64,000 nucleotides of DNA from Nematostella vectensis (lineage: Eukaryota; Cnidaria; Anthozoa; Actiniaria; Edwardsiidae): NCBI RefSeq assembly GCF_932526225.1, contig NC_064043.1, positions 16,304,085-16,368,084 of the forward strand. Direction: 5' to 3'. The translations under genes were made by a program, and so were the position numbers. The notes beneath the pieces are model-generated. The model worked only from the letters and a program-made list of their open reading frames with translations. It was not told where the DNA came from and ran no database searches. Each line of letters starts with the position of its first letter. Positions within the stretch are counted from its first letter, which is position 1. Below are positions 24,531 to 35,564 of this stretch, piece by piece.

Positions 24531-26284
24531 TTGAAACTAGTCTGTGCCTTCATTTAGTAATGGCGTTGCTTGTAACACCAAAAATGCTACGCACATGCAG
24601 CAGATACTATTGTCTGCTTATTTTAATTGAAAAATTCAAAGGGCAGGAAATAGATCCGAAAACAATAAAATACTAGATATATTTAGGCACTGCCTAAAAG
24701 CGGAGCCCCAAAACTCGAATCGGGTATAAGGAAATGAAGTATTAATAAAAAGGTGAAATGTCCCCAAATGCCTGAAATGGATATAAAGAATAAGATAATC
24801 TGCACATTTAACTCTCTTACATTAGTCACTGGAAACAGTAGTCATATAAATAGAGGAGTTTACAAAGAAATTTATATTTTATTAATAGATTGAGATGTGG
24901 TAATAAATTATATATTATATCTAGCCCGCTTATTATAAAAAAAGAAATCTCAGTTGAAGAGCTGCATAGATCCGAAAAAAATATAATAAAGTATAAGGAG
25001 CAAGTCGGTTTCAAGAGGCAATTAAAAGTTGGTTATCTAACACCACCACTTGTACTTGTCAACTAACAGAAGAGTACTATCAGTACAACAGCATATCGAA
25101 AATGTATGGAATGCTGCAAATCATAATAATCATGTGTGAAGCTTGCCTTTCGCACTAGCGCAGTATCCATGTAATTTGTTAGCATCATCGTCATTTGCAG
25201 CATTGTTAACATTACGGCAGTCACGTCAGCCCAAGGTTAACTTTTGAGGCCACATCAATTGCCCAAACCTCTAAAAATATCTGAAAGCCTTTCTAGACAT
25301 CAAGTGCCTAGCTACCAAAGGATTTCTGTTTGCTAGCTTATATAGAGAGCGACTTTGTTAGCTCCACGTTCCATTTTCATCTTTGAACACTCCAGGTGAA
25401 CATCAGTTGACATCGTCATAGTCGTTCAAGTAGGGTGAACCCAGTTTCGGCTAGGTTTTAAGGAACCAGTGAAACTAGCCCATAAACGAAAATCTTGCTG
25501 TTAAACTATGAACAGGTGGGATATCTTGGCTACATGTTCCACCAACCTTTGGAGCTTTTGGCCATGCAACAAATCACTTTCACTTTACTCATGATTCAAC
25601 CATCTGCTTCAGTATGCTTGCTTAGGTTTTAATCTTTTCATAATATCCATTAAATTGAGGCATTTTAAAAGAAAGAGTCCACAAAATAAAAAGAACCTAA
25701 TCCAAATAGCCCCAGTATATCTTTTTGGAGAAACCTTTAACAGATCATGACACGTCGGTTGACACGAAAAAGCCTGATCAAGTAAGGAAGTTGTTTTTCC
25801 TTTCTTTAATACAAAAAAAAACATTCAAGTCATAGTTTCCCCTACTTTTTTGTTTTGTTTCTGTAACGTATGTAACGCAACGCTGTCACGCCATGGCACG
25901 TGAGTGAGAGCACGCTTGGAGGAAGAGGTTGAGAATACACAGTGATTCAGTTGTTTGTTTATGTGTCTTGTATTTTTAAGGTTCCTATACGTAAATACAG
26001 GGTTCCTATACCCAGAGAACGATACAGTTTTGTTAAAAAGTTAAAGAGAAGAAAAAACACCCATACATGACTACGATTTGCATCATATGCCTTGGTAGAT
26101 CAATGTTGACATTAGATTGCTTCCAATAATTTTTTCGTCCATATGGAGTTCAATTTGTTGCTCCACAAACACAGGCGATTGTTTGATTGTGAAATCATTT
26201 ACATCATTGCTTAATATCATCCACTTTTCTTAATGGGGTATTTCAAAGTTCATTGTTATGCTTGTGTTATTCATTTTTTAACAG
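24531..26284. other. AT-rich non-coding stretch
   Basis: No exon with paired splice signals seen. It contains one copy of the dispersed taggcactgcctaa motif (24682-24709) and otherwise short random frames. Confidence 0.4.
24682..24709. repeat. Dispersed palindromic motif, copy 1
   Basis: tttaggcactgcctaaa is a near-perfect palindrome, followed by agcggagcc. Copies 2-4 are at 26598, 28353 and 34452. Confidence 0.55.
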
Positions 26285-26426
26285 TATATTACCAACCTCA
26301 ATCAGAGACGGGGACACCCAGCTTAAAGTGAGCCAGAAGATCAGGCACAGACACAGAACACCCGGGAGAAAAGGTGATGGGGGGTGCCAAGATCAAGGAG
26401 CTACTGCCACACAAGACAAGAGGAAG
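26285..26426 (+). CDS. Candidate internal exon, gene unidentified
   Basis: Acceptor TTTTTTAACAG precedes 26285 and donor GGAAG|GTAAAC follows 26426. One of the three frames is open across all 142 nt (one nucleotide, then 47 codons), ends in phase 0, and matches the phase-0 start of the candidate exon at 27423. The product is basic (KIRHRHRTPGRKGDGG ... QDKRK) and not recognised. A minus-strand frame is open here too. Confidence 0.35.
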
Positions 26427-26597
26427 GTAAACTTTCATCACGGCAGCAACATCAGCTGCTACTGGCTTTTGCAAAAAGGACTGCATCAACCATTCTTATT
26501 TTAGATGCCTGCTTTTTTCGTGAGATTCTCTCCAATAGAACCTTACTTAAGGTATTCTACTGATAGAACAAACAAAAACTAATATCATCGTAATATC

Positions 26598-26630
26598 ATT
26601 AGGCACTGCTTAAAGCTGTAGCCAGCATGA
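26598..26630. repeat. Dispersed palindromic motif, copy 2
   Basis: cattaggcactgcttaaagc followed by tgtagccagcatga; diverged from the other copies in the right arm. Confidence 0.5.
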
Positions 26631-26983
26631 TTGCATTTCAAATATTTATCACTGAATGCAGTTTATAATAATAAATATAATCAGTATAGTCAGTGTACTA
26701 TCCTTGTAATTATGTAGATCTGGAAATCACTTTTTTATGTAAAAAATGTAAATAAGAAATATAGTGTAAGTGTAGGAAGATATATATGTATTTCAAAAAC
26801 AAGGAAGAATGTTGAAATACAGAAAAAAAGGATGACATTACTTTTTTATAGATATCTATTTCCAACACTTATAAAGAAAAACAGCAAAGATGATTAGATG
26901 ATTAGAATAGAAACATTTCACGTAAAAATCCTGTAACCTACACACAATGGCAAAATATGCAGTAATGTAATCGCAAAACTTGC

Positions 26984-27076
26984 CTTTCCATGTGACATAA
27001 ACATGGATCTGAGAGGTGGAATCACAAAATCGAAGGTGGTGGCCTTGATACTCCATGTAAGAAAAAGGCCTGTGTA
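26984..27076 (-). CDS. Possible minus-strand exon with GC donor
   Basis: Acceptor GACCTTTCAG before 27076 and the rare but recognised AG|GCAAGT donor after 26984. The 93 nt are open in phase 0 (YTGLFLTWSIKATTFDF ...), the same phase as the exon at 28194-28331. A second frame is also open, and a plus-strand model would place an intron here, so this is weak. Confidence 0.2.
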
Positions 27077-27422
27077 CTGAAAGGTCACAGAGTCCACCAG
27101 GGCTTTCATTAACTTTCAGAGTAGGCGGTGGAGATTGATAAGTAGGGTTGGAAGTTATTTTATCTTTTTAGTTTTAAAAAAAAGCCGGCACTCCATGGAA
27201 AATAGATGGCACTTCTGCCAGCCACCGGGGCCTAATGAAACCCTGTTCACTAAAAAAAATTACACTCATTTCCTTCAACCAAATGTGCCAGGACTTATCT
27301 AAACTAAGACTTATCACAACTGCTTATACCCATTGCTTTAAACAAAAACTGATCAATGACACAACAGGTACAGCAACTTGCTTAGCTCCGACTTGACTTA
27401 TGTTCATGTCTTTTCCACTCAG

Positions 27423-27680
27423 AAAAAAAGAGTTTACAATAATCAACCTTTACAGATCTTAGCAAACAAGAAACAAAGCTGGAGCTCCAAAGAAGACGTC
27501 AACTTTATACTTCAGTTGCATTTAGTACCAGATGAAGCAAAAATCACTGTCTCAGATAACAAGGACAAACAACTAGAGCAACAGTTGGGCTTAACCCAAA
27601 CCAAATTGGTATCCACAATTGCCATGACTAGCATGATACTCCAAGGACAAAAAAAGAAAAGCGAGTGGATGTGGCCCTAA
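27423..27680 (+). CDS. Candidate terminal exon, gene unidentified
   Basis: Acceptor TCTTTTCCACTCAG precedes 27423; the frame is open for 85 codons to TAA. It starts KKRVYNNQPLQILANKKQ and continues WSSKEDVNFILQLHLVPDE, then a Gln/Lys-rich end. Phase 0 agrees with the exon at 26285-26426. The low-complexity polar composition would suit a nuclear or coiled protein, but nothing is recognised. Confidence 0.35.
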   Translation, partial: KKRVYNNQPLQILANKKQSWSSKEDVNFILQLHLVPDEAKITVSDNKDKQLEQQLGLTQTKLVSTIAMTSMILQGQKKKSEWMWP

Positions 27681-28193
27681 AAGAAAACCGATTTAAATAG
27701 ACATGATCATGTAAGCAAAAGAAAGGGCAATTTTCATAGATATTTTTTGTTATTGAGATACATTTTCTCACCAAAGCTGTGTGAATTATTGTTATTATTA
27801 TTATTAACATTATCTTTATTATTATTATATCACAGTGTTTTTTACCATAAATAATAAATTGCAATTATATTTCAATTATTCTCAATTTATAAAAGCACAG
27901 GATAATTGGAGGAGAGATGCTTGTTATTTTTGACATAACATTTTCAACCTTTCATCCTGTAACAGTGCGTAACAGTTCAACCACTATTTATCAAGAATAA
28001 AAAATAGAAATTGTTTACAAACATGTCAGCAAGGAAATTATTATGAGCATTGGAAAAAAAATGATTTGTGAGGCTGGAGCAAGCAGTGGTCACAATCTAT
28101 GGAGTACATATAGAAAACTGGCCATTTGAGCAAAAATTGATAATTCATTATCAAAAACTACATTTCTGGTAAAATTTATAGAACAGACTGTAC

Positions 28194-28331
28194 CTGTGAA
28201 GCAGATGATGTTTTGGAGATGAACCCTATGCAGGTTGATGCGAAGGGGGCTCTTGGTGTGTGAGTGTTGTGGACAGGCAGCGGAGAAAGGGTGACAGGTG
28301 GAGGCGGTGTGCCATGATGCAGTCTTTCAAT
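28194..28331 (-). CDS. Candidate minus-strand exon, proline-rich, gene unidentified
   Basis: Strong acceptor ACACTCTTTGCAG and donor TTCACAG|GTACAG frame 138 nt, exactly 46 codons open in phase 0. The translation starts IERLHHGTPPPPVTLSPLP and ends SKTSSASQ, a Ser/Pro-rich segment. It may belong with the minus-strand exons at 42246-42442 and 42682-42946, whose exit phase (0) agrees; the transposons at 28.9-32.5 kb and 35.4-40 kb would then lie in its intron. Confidence 0.4.
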
Positions 28332-28352
28332 CTGCAAAGAGTGTAATATATA

Positions 28353-28386
28353 GATTTAGTCAATGCCTAAAGGTGGAGCCAGCATG
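28353..28386. repeat. Dispersed palindromic motif, copy 3
   Basis: gatttagtcaatgcctaaag followed by gtggagccagcatg; lies about 20 bp upstream of the acceptor of the minus-strand exon at 28331. Confidence 0.5.
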
Positions 28387-28910
28387 CATTCAATTTGAGC
28401 CATAACTTGTTTTGTTTGTTTAATCTGAAAAAAAACTTCTTTTGGGTGTTCAAAGGTATCATTCGATTAAGTAAAACTGAAGAATTGGAATTAAATTATA
28501 GATTCTTACAGCAAAATGTGTGCTTTTTTATTCTCTTTAACATTTAAAACAATATCACCGCACAACATGTTTCTATACATTTTAGCATATCAGGAGATAA
28601 CACTATGTGTATATAGTATTCATCAGGTGAATATGCACCATACTTCCCTGTTCCCAATTTATTCTCTTTTATTCTCTTCTTTGATTTTTGGGCTAATACT
28701 GTACTCTTAACAAATATACACTTTGTCTGGGTGGTTCATACAAAACTTGAAGAGGTCCATGGACCCACTAGACCCCTATATGGAAGCATCAGGGCATTCA
28801 AGGGTTCAAGCAGAGCCAAAAAATGGCAAGTTTTCCCAAAATAAGGTCTGGTTAACTTTGGTTACCATGAATTTTTGCATAGAGGTTCCTTATGGTAGTG
28901 TGCGTTGGCC

Positions 28911-31892
28911 ATGACGAAGAGACATCTTTATGCGAGCTCTCGCTTTATTTTACTGGTGCTCCTGCTTTCTAGCTTAAAATGGTTTGATAAACCAAATACA
29001 TCCTTACTAAACCAAAGCTCATGGTTTTCTGCGTTCAATTTGGGTTGCAAAGTGTTCCCTTCTCGTAATTGTGGACTTCAAAGATCTTCTAGTGGACCAA
29101 GAATGCCGCCGTGTTTGAAACTGAGAGCAAGCATCTACATGACAAAAGTTGGCATTTGTGCTTTCTCACTCATAATTCTGAGTGGTGATATATCTCTCAA
29201 TCCTGGTCCTTTTGGAAACAGTATGAATGTTTCTAGTTCAACGGCTTTTTCATATGCCTATACGGATGATAGTGATGTTCTCTCTGAGTCTTCAATCGCT
29301 GACTCAGATTTCTACGTTGATTCATCCACGTCAGATGTCTCTGACTCAGTGATTTCTGACTACTTTAATATTAATCTTGGAGAAAATGGTATTCGATTTG
29401 GAAGCTGGAATGTTGACTGTCTCACAATGCCTAAATTTGAACAGCTTAAACTATTAATGTTGGACAAGGACAGTCGACCGCAAGTTGATGTTTTATCCAT
29501 CAATGAATCAGCTCTGAAGCCGTCGATCCCTGATTCTCTCTATTCGATACCTCACTTTGATATGTATCGTCGTGATCGTAAAGGAAGTAAGAAAAAGGGA
29601 GGAGTTTTGATGTATGTGAACACTGATTTAAAGCATAAAAGGAGAACTGATCTGGAGGACACAAATATCGAATCAATTTGGATGGAAATTTATCCCTTCA
29701 AATCTAACCGTCCAGTTTTATTCAATGGTTTATACCGTCCTCCGTCATATTGCAAAGAAGATGATATCGCCTTGGAGAATAACGTTGAAAGCGCGTATCT
29801 TTTAAATTTTGAAACGATCATTCTTGGTGATTTGAATATTAATTATCTGGCATCATCGAATTTCAAAAAACATCGACTTGTTCGTGCTTTCACAAGCATG
29901 AATTTCAAGCAACTGGTTACCCAGGTAACAAGACCTATTAGTGAAACTTGCCTTGATCATATTTTTAGTAATCGTCCCGAGAGAATTCATTCCATCGGTA
30001 CCAGAGACTTTGCATTGTCAGATCATTTGCCTGTGTTTGCTGTCCGGCTATACTCCAAAACGAAAAATCCACGTGCAATTCCCGGTAAAATCACGTATCG
30101 TAGGATGAAAGACCTTGACGAGTCGCGATTCCTGAGCACTTTAAAAACGATCCCTTGGGATACCGCTTTTTTGTTTGACACCATAGATGACATTCTTGGC
30201 GCTTGGGAGCAGTTGTTTAATGGTGTTCTCGATAACCATTGTCCTTGGAGAGAGAAAAGGGTGGCACGTGTAAAACCGACGCCTTGGATAACTAAAGAGG
30301 TATTGCAATTAATTCAAAAACGTGATGCGCTGTTAAAGAAAGCTCGTCGTTCTTCCCTGGCTGATGACTGGGATTCTTATAGGTCAGTACGTAATAAAGC
30401 GTCTAATGCAATTAAATCTGCAAAGTATAAATTCTACAATAGCTGTTTTGAAGAAAATAAATCCAATCCTAAAGGAGTCTGGAAAATTATCAAATCGCTT
30501 ATGGGTACTGATGAGAAAACAGAAAAACGCTCCACTTGTAATCTGAGTGCCAATGATTTTAATGTACATTTTACATCCATTGCTGATAGCTTGAGAAATC
30601 TACTACCAAGTGTACCGTTTGACATCTCAAAGCTGGAGCACTTTGTACTTTCCAGAAAGGACCCTGAAACTGTTTTCTCGATACCGCGAATCCCTATTGG
30701 TTTTACAATTAATTGTCTTCAAACTTTGAACTTAAGGAAAGCTATGGGTATCGATAAATTCAGTGCAAAGATTCTTAAGCTGGCGGCACCTATTATTGCA
30801 CCCTCAATTTCAAAGCTGATGAACTACTCTATCGAAAGTTCCGAGTTTCCAAAACGATGGAAAACGGCCAAAGTTACCCCTTTATATAAATCTGGTGATC
30901 ATATGGACAAGAGTAACTACCGCCCTATATCCGTCTTGCCCATCCTGTCTAAGCTTGTTGAGAGACATGTTCACAATCATTTTTATGATTATCTTGTCGA
31001 AAACAAATTATTATATGCAAGTCAATCTGGGTTCCGCAGGCATCATGGAACTGAGACAGCATTAATTAAAGTAGTAGATAATCTCCTCTTTCAATTGGAT
31101 AAGAACTGTGTAAGTGGTATGCTCCTTATTGATTATCGAAAGGCTTTTGACATGGTTGACCATATTATCTTGATGTCAAAGCTGAAAGCCTATGGTTTAG
31201 ACAAGAACACTACGTCATGGTTTGAATCCTATCTACGGGGAAGGCGACAATTTGTTTCTATTGACGGCGTGGACTCAGATCTTTCTGTTATACAACATGG
31301 AGTTCCTCAAGGAAGCATTCTTGGCCCTTTGCTTTTTGTTTTATTCATCAACGATCTTCCTTTTCATATTAGTTCACCTAAAGTGAAGATAGATCTTTAT
31401 GCGGATGATACTACTATCTCGTTTTCAACCGATGTCAATAATACTTCCAATTTAGAGAACACTCTTAATTCAGTGATGAGGGATGTGGAAGTATGGACCA
31501 ATTGCAACAAACTTCCAATAAATGAGACGAAGTCAAAATCACTACTTGTAACTGGTAAACGCCTTGGAGAGAAAGCACCACACAGTAAATTATCCATTTC
31601 GACATCTAATGGAAACACCCTTGAATCAGTGGAATCAGTAAGACTCCTTGGACTGGATGTGGACAGTAAATTGACCTTTTCGGATCACGCTGAAAGGACA
31701 TACAAGAAAATTGCAGGAAGAATCGGCGTACTAAATAAGATCAAAGGTTGTCTACCCCTCAAACAAAGAACAAATTTCTATAATGCCATGATCAAACCTT
31801 TGTTTAGCTATGCTGGGACTGTTTGGCAAACAGCATCAACTAAGGATTGTTTGTCAAGATTTCTAACTCTACAAAAAGAGCTGCACGTCTAA
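28911..31892 (+). CDS. LINE polyprotein: 2A-like motif, endonuclease, reverse transcriptase
   Basis: The ATG at 28911 is preferred over the TTG at 28905. The N terminus has a hydrophobic segment (FILLVLLL) and, at residues about 92-100, SGDISLNPGP, a 2A-like ribosome-skipping motif. An acidic Ser/Asp-rich linker follows. The endonuclease runs from about residue 163 (FGSWNVD) through ILGDLNI to ALSDHLPVF near 390. Reverse transcriptase follows with FRRHHGTETALIK, LLIDYRKAFDMVDH, HGVPQGSILGPLLF and the catalytic YADD at about 830-833. The frame ends early at 31892 because a one-base loss in an A run (around 31870) throws it out of the frame used by the next segment. The enzyme nicks target DNA and primes reverse transcription there. 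Confidence 0.9.
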   Translation: MTKRHLYASSRFILLVLLLSSLKWFDKPNTSLLNQSSWFSAFNLGCKVFPSRNCGLQRSSSGPRMPPCLKLRASIYMTKVGICAFSLIILSGDISLNPGPFGNSMNVSSSTAFSYAYTDDSDVLSESSIADSDFYVDSSTSDVSDSVISDYFNINLGENGIRFGSWNVDCLTMPKFEQLKLLMLDKDSRPQVDVLSINESALKPSIPDSLYSIPHFDMYRRDRKGSKKKGGVLMYVNTDLKHKRRTDLEDTNIESIWMEIYPFKSNRPVLFNGLYRPPSYCKEDDIALENNVESAYLLNFETIILGDLNINYLASSNFKKHRLVRAFTSMNFKQLVTQVTRPISETCLDHIFSNRPERIHSIGTRDFALSDHLPVFAVRLYSKTKNPRAIPGKITYRRMKDLDESRFLSTLKTIPWDTAFLFDTIDDILGAWEQLFNGVLDNHCPWREKRVARVKPTPWITKEVLQLIQKRDALLKKARRSSLADDWDSYRSVRNKASNAIKSAKYKFYNSCFEENKSNPKGVWKIIKSLMGTDEKTEKRSTCNLSANDFNVHFTSIADSLRNLLPSVPFDISKLEHFVLSRKDPETVFSIPRIPIGFTINCLQTLNLRKAMGIDKFSAKILKLAAPIIAPSISKLMNYSIESSEFPKRWKTAKVTPLYKSGDHMDKSNYRPISVLPILSKLVERHVHNHFYDYLVENKLLYASQSGFRRHHGTETALIKVVDNLLFQLDKNCVSGMLLIDYRKAFDMVDHIILMSKLKAYGLDKNTTSWFESYLRGRRQFVSIDGVDSDLSVIQHGVPQGSILGPLLFVLFINDLPFHISSPKVKIDLYADDTTISFSTDVNNTSNLENTLNSVMRDVEVWTNCNKLPINETKSKSLLVTGKRLGEKAPHSKLSISTSNGNTLESVESVRLLGLDVDSKLTFSDHAERTYKKIAGRIGVLNKIKGCLPLKQRTNFYNAMIKPLFSYAGTVWQTASTKDCLSRFLTLQKELHV

Positions 31893-32281
31893 TACTCAAC
31901 GCTGAACCCAGAGCACCCTCAGTACCGTTGTTTAATAGACTTCAATGGCTGCCTTTCTATCTGGACAATCACATCTCAATGTGTTCTATTCTCTTTAAAA
32001 GGCTACAACTGATGGTGCCCGAATATCTAATTGAAACTCTTAAGCTGAACAATACACTTCATAATAGAAATACTCGTTTCTCAGGACTGAATTTTATAAC
32101 TCCAAAGTATACTAGAAAAACCGAAGGTGGGAAAACGTTTACAGTAAATGCCATCCATAAATGGAACAATTTAGAAGCCAGCATAAAGAAACTGCCTAAT
32201 ATAAGCTCTTTTAAGAACGCTCTCCGTCATAAATATCTTAATGAACAATTACTTTTAAATCATTTTAATATTTCGAATTAA
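31862..32281 (+). CDS. C-terminal part of LINE protein, shifted frame
   Basis: Continues the LINE protein in another frame: RAARLILNAEP, FNRLQWLPF, then TRFSGLNFITPKYTRKTEGG and FTVNAIHKWNNLEASIKK. These are typical of the region downstream of the RT in CR1-like proteins. The overlap with the main frame and the A run at the junction show a single small frameshift, so the copy is probably inactive unless the shift is recoded. Confidence 0.8.
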   Translation, partial: SNSTKRAARLILNAEPRAPSVPLFNRLQWLPFYLDNHISMCSILFKRLQLMVPEYLIETLKLNNTLHNRNTRFSGLNFITPKYTRKTEGGKTFTVNAIHKWNNLEASIKKLPNISSFKNALRHKYLNEQLLLNHFNISN

Positions 32282-32358
32282 CTCATATTTTATTTTTATT
32301 TTTTCTCCTTTTGGTCTGGGTGGGAATAGTATTTTTATAATTTGTATTGTAAATAGAG

Positions 32359-32362
<4 letters not shown>

Positions 32363-32392
<30 letters not shown>
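32363..32392. repeat. AT dinucleotide microsatellite
   Basis: About 15 uninterrupted TA units within the 3 prime UTR of the LINE. Confidence 0.9.
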
Positions 32393-32397
<5 letters not shown>

Positions 32398-32500
32398 GTA
32401 TTATTTGTATGTATGAGTTTTGAGGGCCACAAGTTTACTAGTGTATTACACTATTAAGTGCCACCCTCTGTAAATAAAGTTATTATTATTATTATGTTAT

Positions 32501-35354
32501 GTAAACCAACATATCAAAAAGTGTTTTTTTTTTCTAATAAATTCGTCTTCGAGATATGAGGCTTCAAATGCTATTTTTAAATGATTAAAGTATGAATCCT
32601 CCTTGTTTTTAGGGAGAAGTCAGACTATGATCAGAAATTAAGCCAACTGCCCGCTAATATCTAAATTTCATATCTTCTAAATTTCTTTAAAATTTGGAAT
32701 TAAGCTTTTGGTCAGAGGAACTCCTTGTACAGTATGCGGAATCTTGGGCTTATATATTGACAATTGGAAATTTCATGCAATTTTTTGGCTCTGTCGGGTT
32801 CATACACCTGTAGTTTTATTATAATTTCACATTATGATAGGTCAAATCGTGCATACTATAAAACCATTTATTATATGGGACTAATAATGAGAGCACAGTG
32901 CTAGATGTTGATATTTGCAAATATAATCTCAGTATTTAGCTGAATTTGCACTGTTAATATCTTTCTATCTATTAGAAAATAGCTTATCACAAAATCTGTG
33001 GAGTTAACTAGTATAAATATTAACTAGATTTTGTTTTAACCAAAAAGCCTTTTTTATATAGAAATCCTATTTTCTTGGCTAGCGGGAGGTGTGGCAAGGG
33101 GTGGGAATTTAAACAGTTGAACTCGCCTGTAGGTAAAGATTTTGATGTTCATGTTTATCCCCAGGGAGAGGTTTATTGAATTAATCTTTTCCAGAGGTAA
33201 GGATCTATCTAATGTCCACTAATATGATGCACAGACTTGTATGGTATTATATAGTTCATGATACCTCTATATTTCTTCTAAAATATGCCCTTGGGAAGGC
33301 ATATTTGATCACGATAATATAGCTCAAACTATTCTCTTTTTTGTAACTATTATCTTTTTGTTATAGTACTTAAGTTGTGTTATTGTTTTGCTTTGCTGCA
33401 TCAATGCAATGCCTTAGGTACATCCTGCCATAGCATCATGCCTCTTGGAGTTTCTCTAGTAGTTGGGACTGATTAAATTCTACTAAGAATACTGAGTTTA
33501 TAAATTTTATGCTGCACAAAACCTAAAACCTATAAAAATAAAAAAAATTCTTACTAGCATTTCCATTTTAATGATTAGCCAAAGTCTGTTTGATCCTTTT
33601 TTCAAGCTTAAGGTTATTCCCTTGAAATAGTTCTAAAACACAGAACTTTTTTAAACTTGGCATAAACAATATTGAAGTTAAGCTTTCAAAAAATGTAATA
33701 AAAAATAGGGGTTCCAAACTCGTTTTCACAACAGGGGGGCGTGAAGTTGACGTGTTTTTACTGATCGCGCAAGGAAAAATCCCAACTCTTAGTTTTCAAA
33801 AGAGTGCCTATAGGTTTAAGAAAATTAAGTTCTGTTTGTCAAGCTGCCAAATCCGATCTCCTAAACAATAACCCGTAGTAGCTAATGTTCAAAACAAATC
33901 ACATTTTAAGAGATCGCACGAAAAGGCATTGTTTTCGCCACTATTCATACAGTAAAAAGAGCCATTTCCAAGTATTTTTACGGCTTTTAAGAGAAATAAC
34001 AAAACTTCTACAACCCAACTTTTTTTCTTTTTTCAGTATATCATTTTTACATATATATTTAACTATTTGAGCAAATAAAAAAATGGGGGTAACTCACGTT
34101 TTTAAGTAAAAAACGCGCGCCTTTTGCTGTGTTTTCTTGTACAACTGTGGGGCGCGCGCACTTCCGGAAAATTCGAACAAACAGCGCACGCCACTATGCG
34201 CAGAAGGGGTGCGCAGTGCAATTCAAGGGAATTACCTTAATGCTTCCTACACAATAGCTGTCTTTAGTTTCCTATGAAATTTGTATTACACTAGGGCCTA
34301 TAGTGGTATATATTCTAACAATTATCATAGGTATAAAGGGAATTGTGGTAGTGTAGTGTAGGTAATAAGTACCTAGTGTACCCCTTATCAACATTTTTTT
34401 TTCTAGAGTCAAACCAGAATTATTCCTTGTATAAGCTTTTAATTATAATAGATTTAGGCAGTGCCTAAAAGCGGAGCCAGCATGACTTTTTTTCAGCATA
34501 AACTTGTGTAGAACCCCCCTTCTCTGCGCTTTCATTATGCATCATGTTCCACCACCCACAAAAATGGCACCATATGTAAAACATATAAAGATTGCATGTT
34601 CCATAAATACTGCAATTATTATTAAAATGTGTCCCCCCCAATCCTCCTGGGGAAAACCTAGAACAAATATGTTTTTTTGTTCTAGGTAAAAAAGTATTTG
34701 TTGACATTACTTAGGATATCATTAACTAAACCATACTTGATAGACAACTGATACAGCAAAATTAGCAAAATAAAGGCTTTCAGGTGTGAAGGGAGGTCAT
34801 AATTATTTTAAAATGGAATCAATTAAAGTTCCTCAAAAAAAACTGGGTGCTATTTTATTCTCTTCAAAATTAAAAACAATAAACAAATACATATTAAATT
34901 CCACATTAATAAGTATATCAGCAAATCACACTATCATTGTGGATTTGAGGTAAAAGTACTCATTCCCTGCCTGTTTTATCCCAATTCCTTTTACTTCTTT
35001 AAATAACTTTACTTAACTTGCAAAGATAGGGCTTTATCATTTTCTTTCTCTTGTATAAGTTTTAAAGTAAGCAATTCAAATATTGGAAAAATATCTTTAT
35101 TAACCTTCTCTCTTGTGCTTTAGAATGTAACTTTGCTAAGGGTGGATTAAAAGCACTCCAACATATTTGAAAAAATTCTGAGTACATTATTTTATTATAC
35201 AGTTAAGAACCACATATAAGAACCTAGAATGAACCTGTTAACCTAAAATTATCAAATTAGAATCCTTGTTATAAGCATCTATTAGCCTATAATTTGAAAT
35301 AGGTTGAATTAAAATTGATTTCCTAATAGTTTTAAATATGATCTTAAGGGACCA
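32501..35354. other. AT-rich non-coding stretch, partly an old duplicate of 40.2-40.85 kb
   Basis: No exon seen. From about 33350 to 34430 short colinear matches to 40190-40840 appear (ccttaggtacatcctgcc / ccttatatgtacatcctacc; catgcctctt; cctaaaacctataaaaat / cctaaaactaaaaat; tcaaaccagaat in both), suggesting a diverged repeat. A copy of the palindromic motif lies at 34452. Confidence 0.35.
34452..34485. repeat. Dispersed palindromic motif, copy 4
   Basis: tttaggcagtgcctaaa, a palindrome around one central base, followed by agcggagccagcatga. Confidence 0.55.
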
Positions 35355-35359
35355 TATAG

Positions 35360-35547
35360 TGTTATATATTCAGATTGCTATTGTCCTGCACAGTAGCCCC
35401 TCCGACTGCTCATGCGCAGTTAGGAGAGGGCGAGCATGTGCTTTTTAGTTCGGCCATGTTTACGTTCCCGAGTTAAAGTTTAACAGTGTTACATACTGTC
35501 TCTTTTATTGGATTATTAACTTCAACCCGACTTCCCAATACACTACA
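35360..35547 (+). repeat. 5 prime LTR of Gypsy-1
   Basis: TG...CA ends, 188 bp, same length as the 3 prime LTR. Confidence 0.95.
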
Positions 35548-35549
35548 AT

Positions 35550-35562
35550 TGGCGACGAGGGA
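35550..35562 (+). promoter_or_regulatory. Primer binding site of Gypsy-1
   Basis: ttggcgacgaggg lies two bases after the 5 prime LTR and begins with the TGG expected opposite a tRNA CCA end. Which tRNA is not determined. Confidence 0.6.
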
Positions 35563-35564
35563 AA

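Larger units (their letters stand above)
28911..32500 (+). mobile_element. APE-type non-LTR retrotransposon (CR1-like LINE), nearly full length
   Basis: One long frame carries an apurinic-type endonuclease followed by reverse transcriptase, then a C-terminal domain in a shifted frame. The 3 prime UTR has an AT microsatellite, AATAAA at 32473-32478 and a short TTA-repeat end near 32480-32495, as seen in CR1/L2-type elements. The 5 prime limit is not defined: no promoter or target duplication was found, so coordinates begin at the start codon. Confidence 0.9.
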
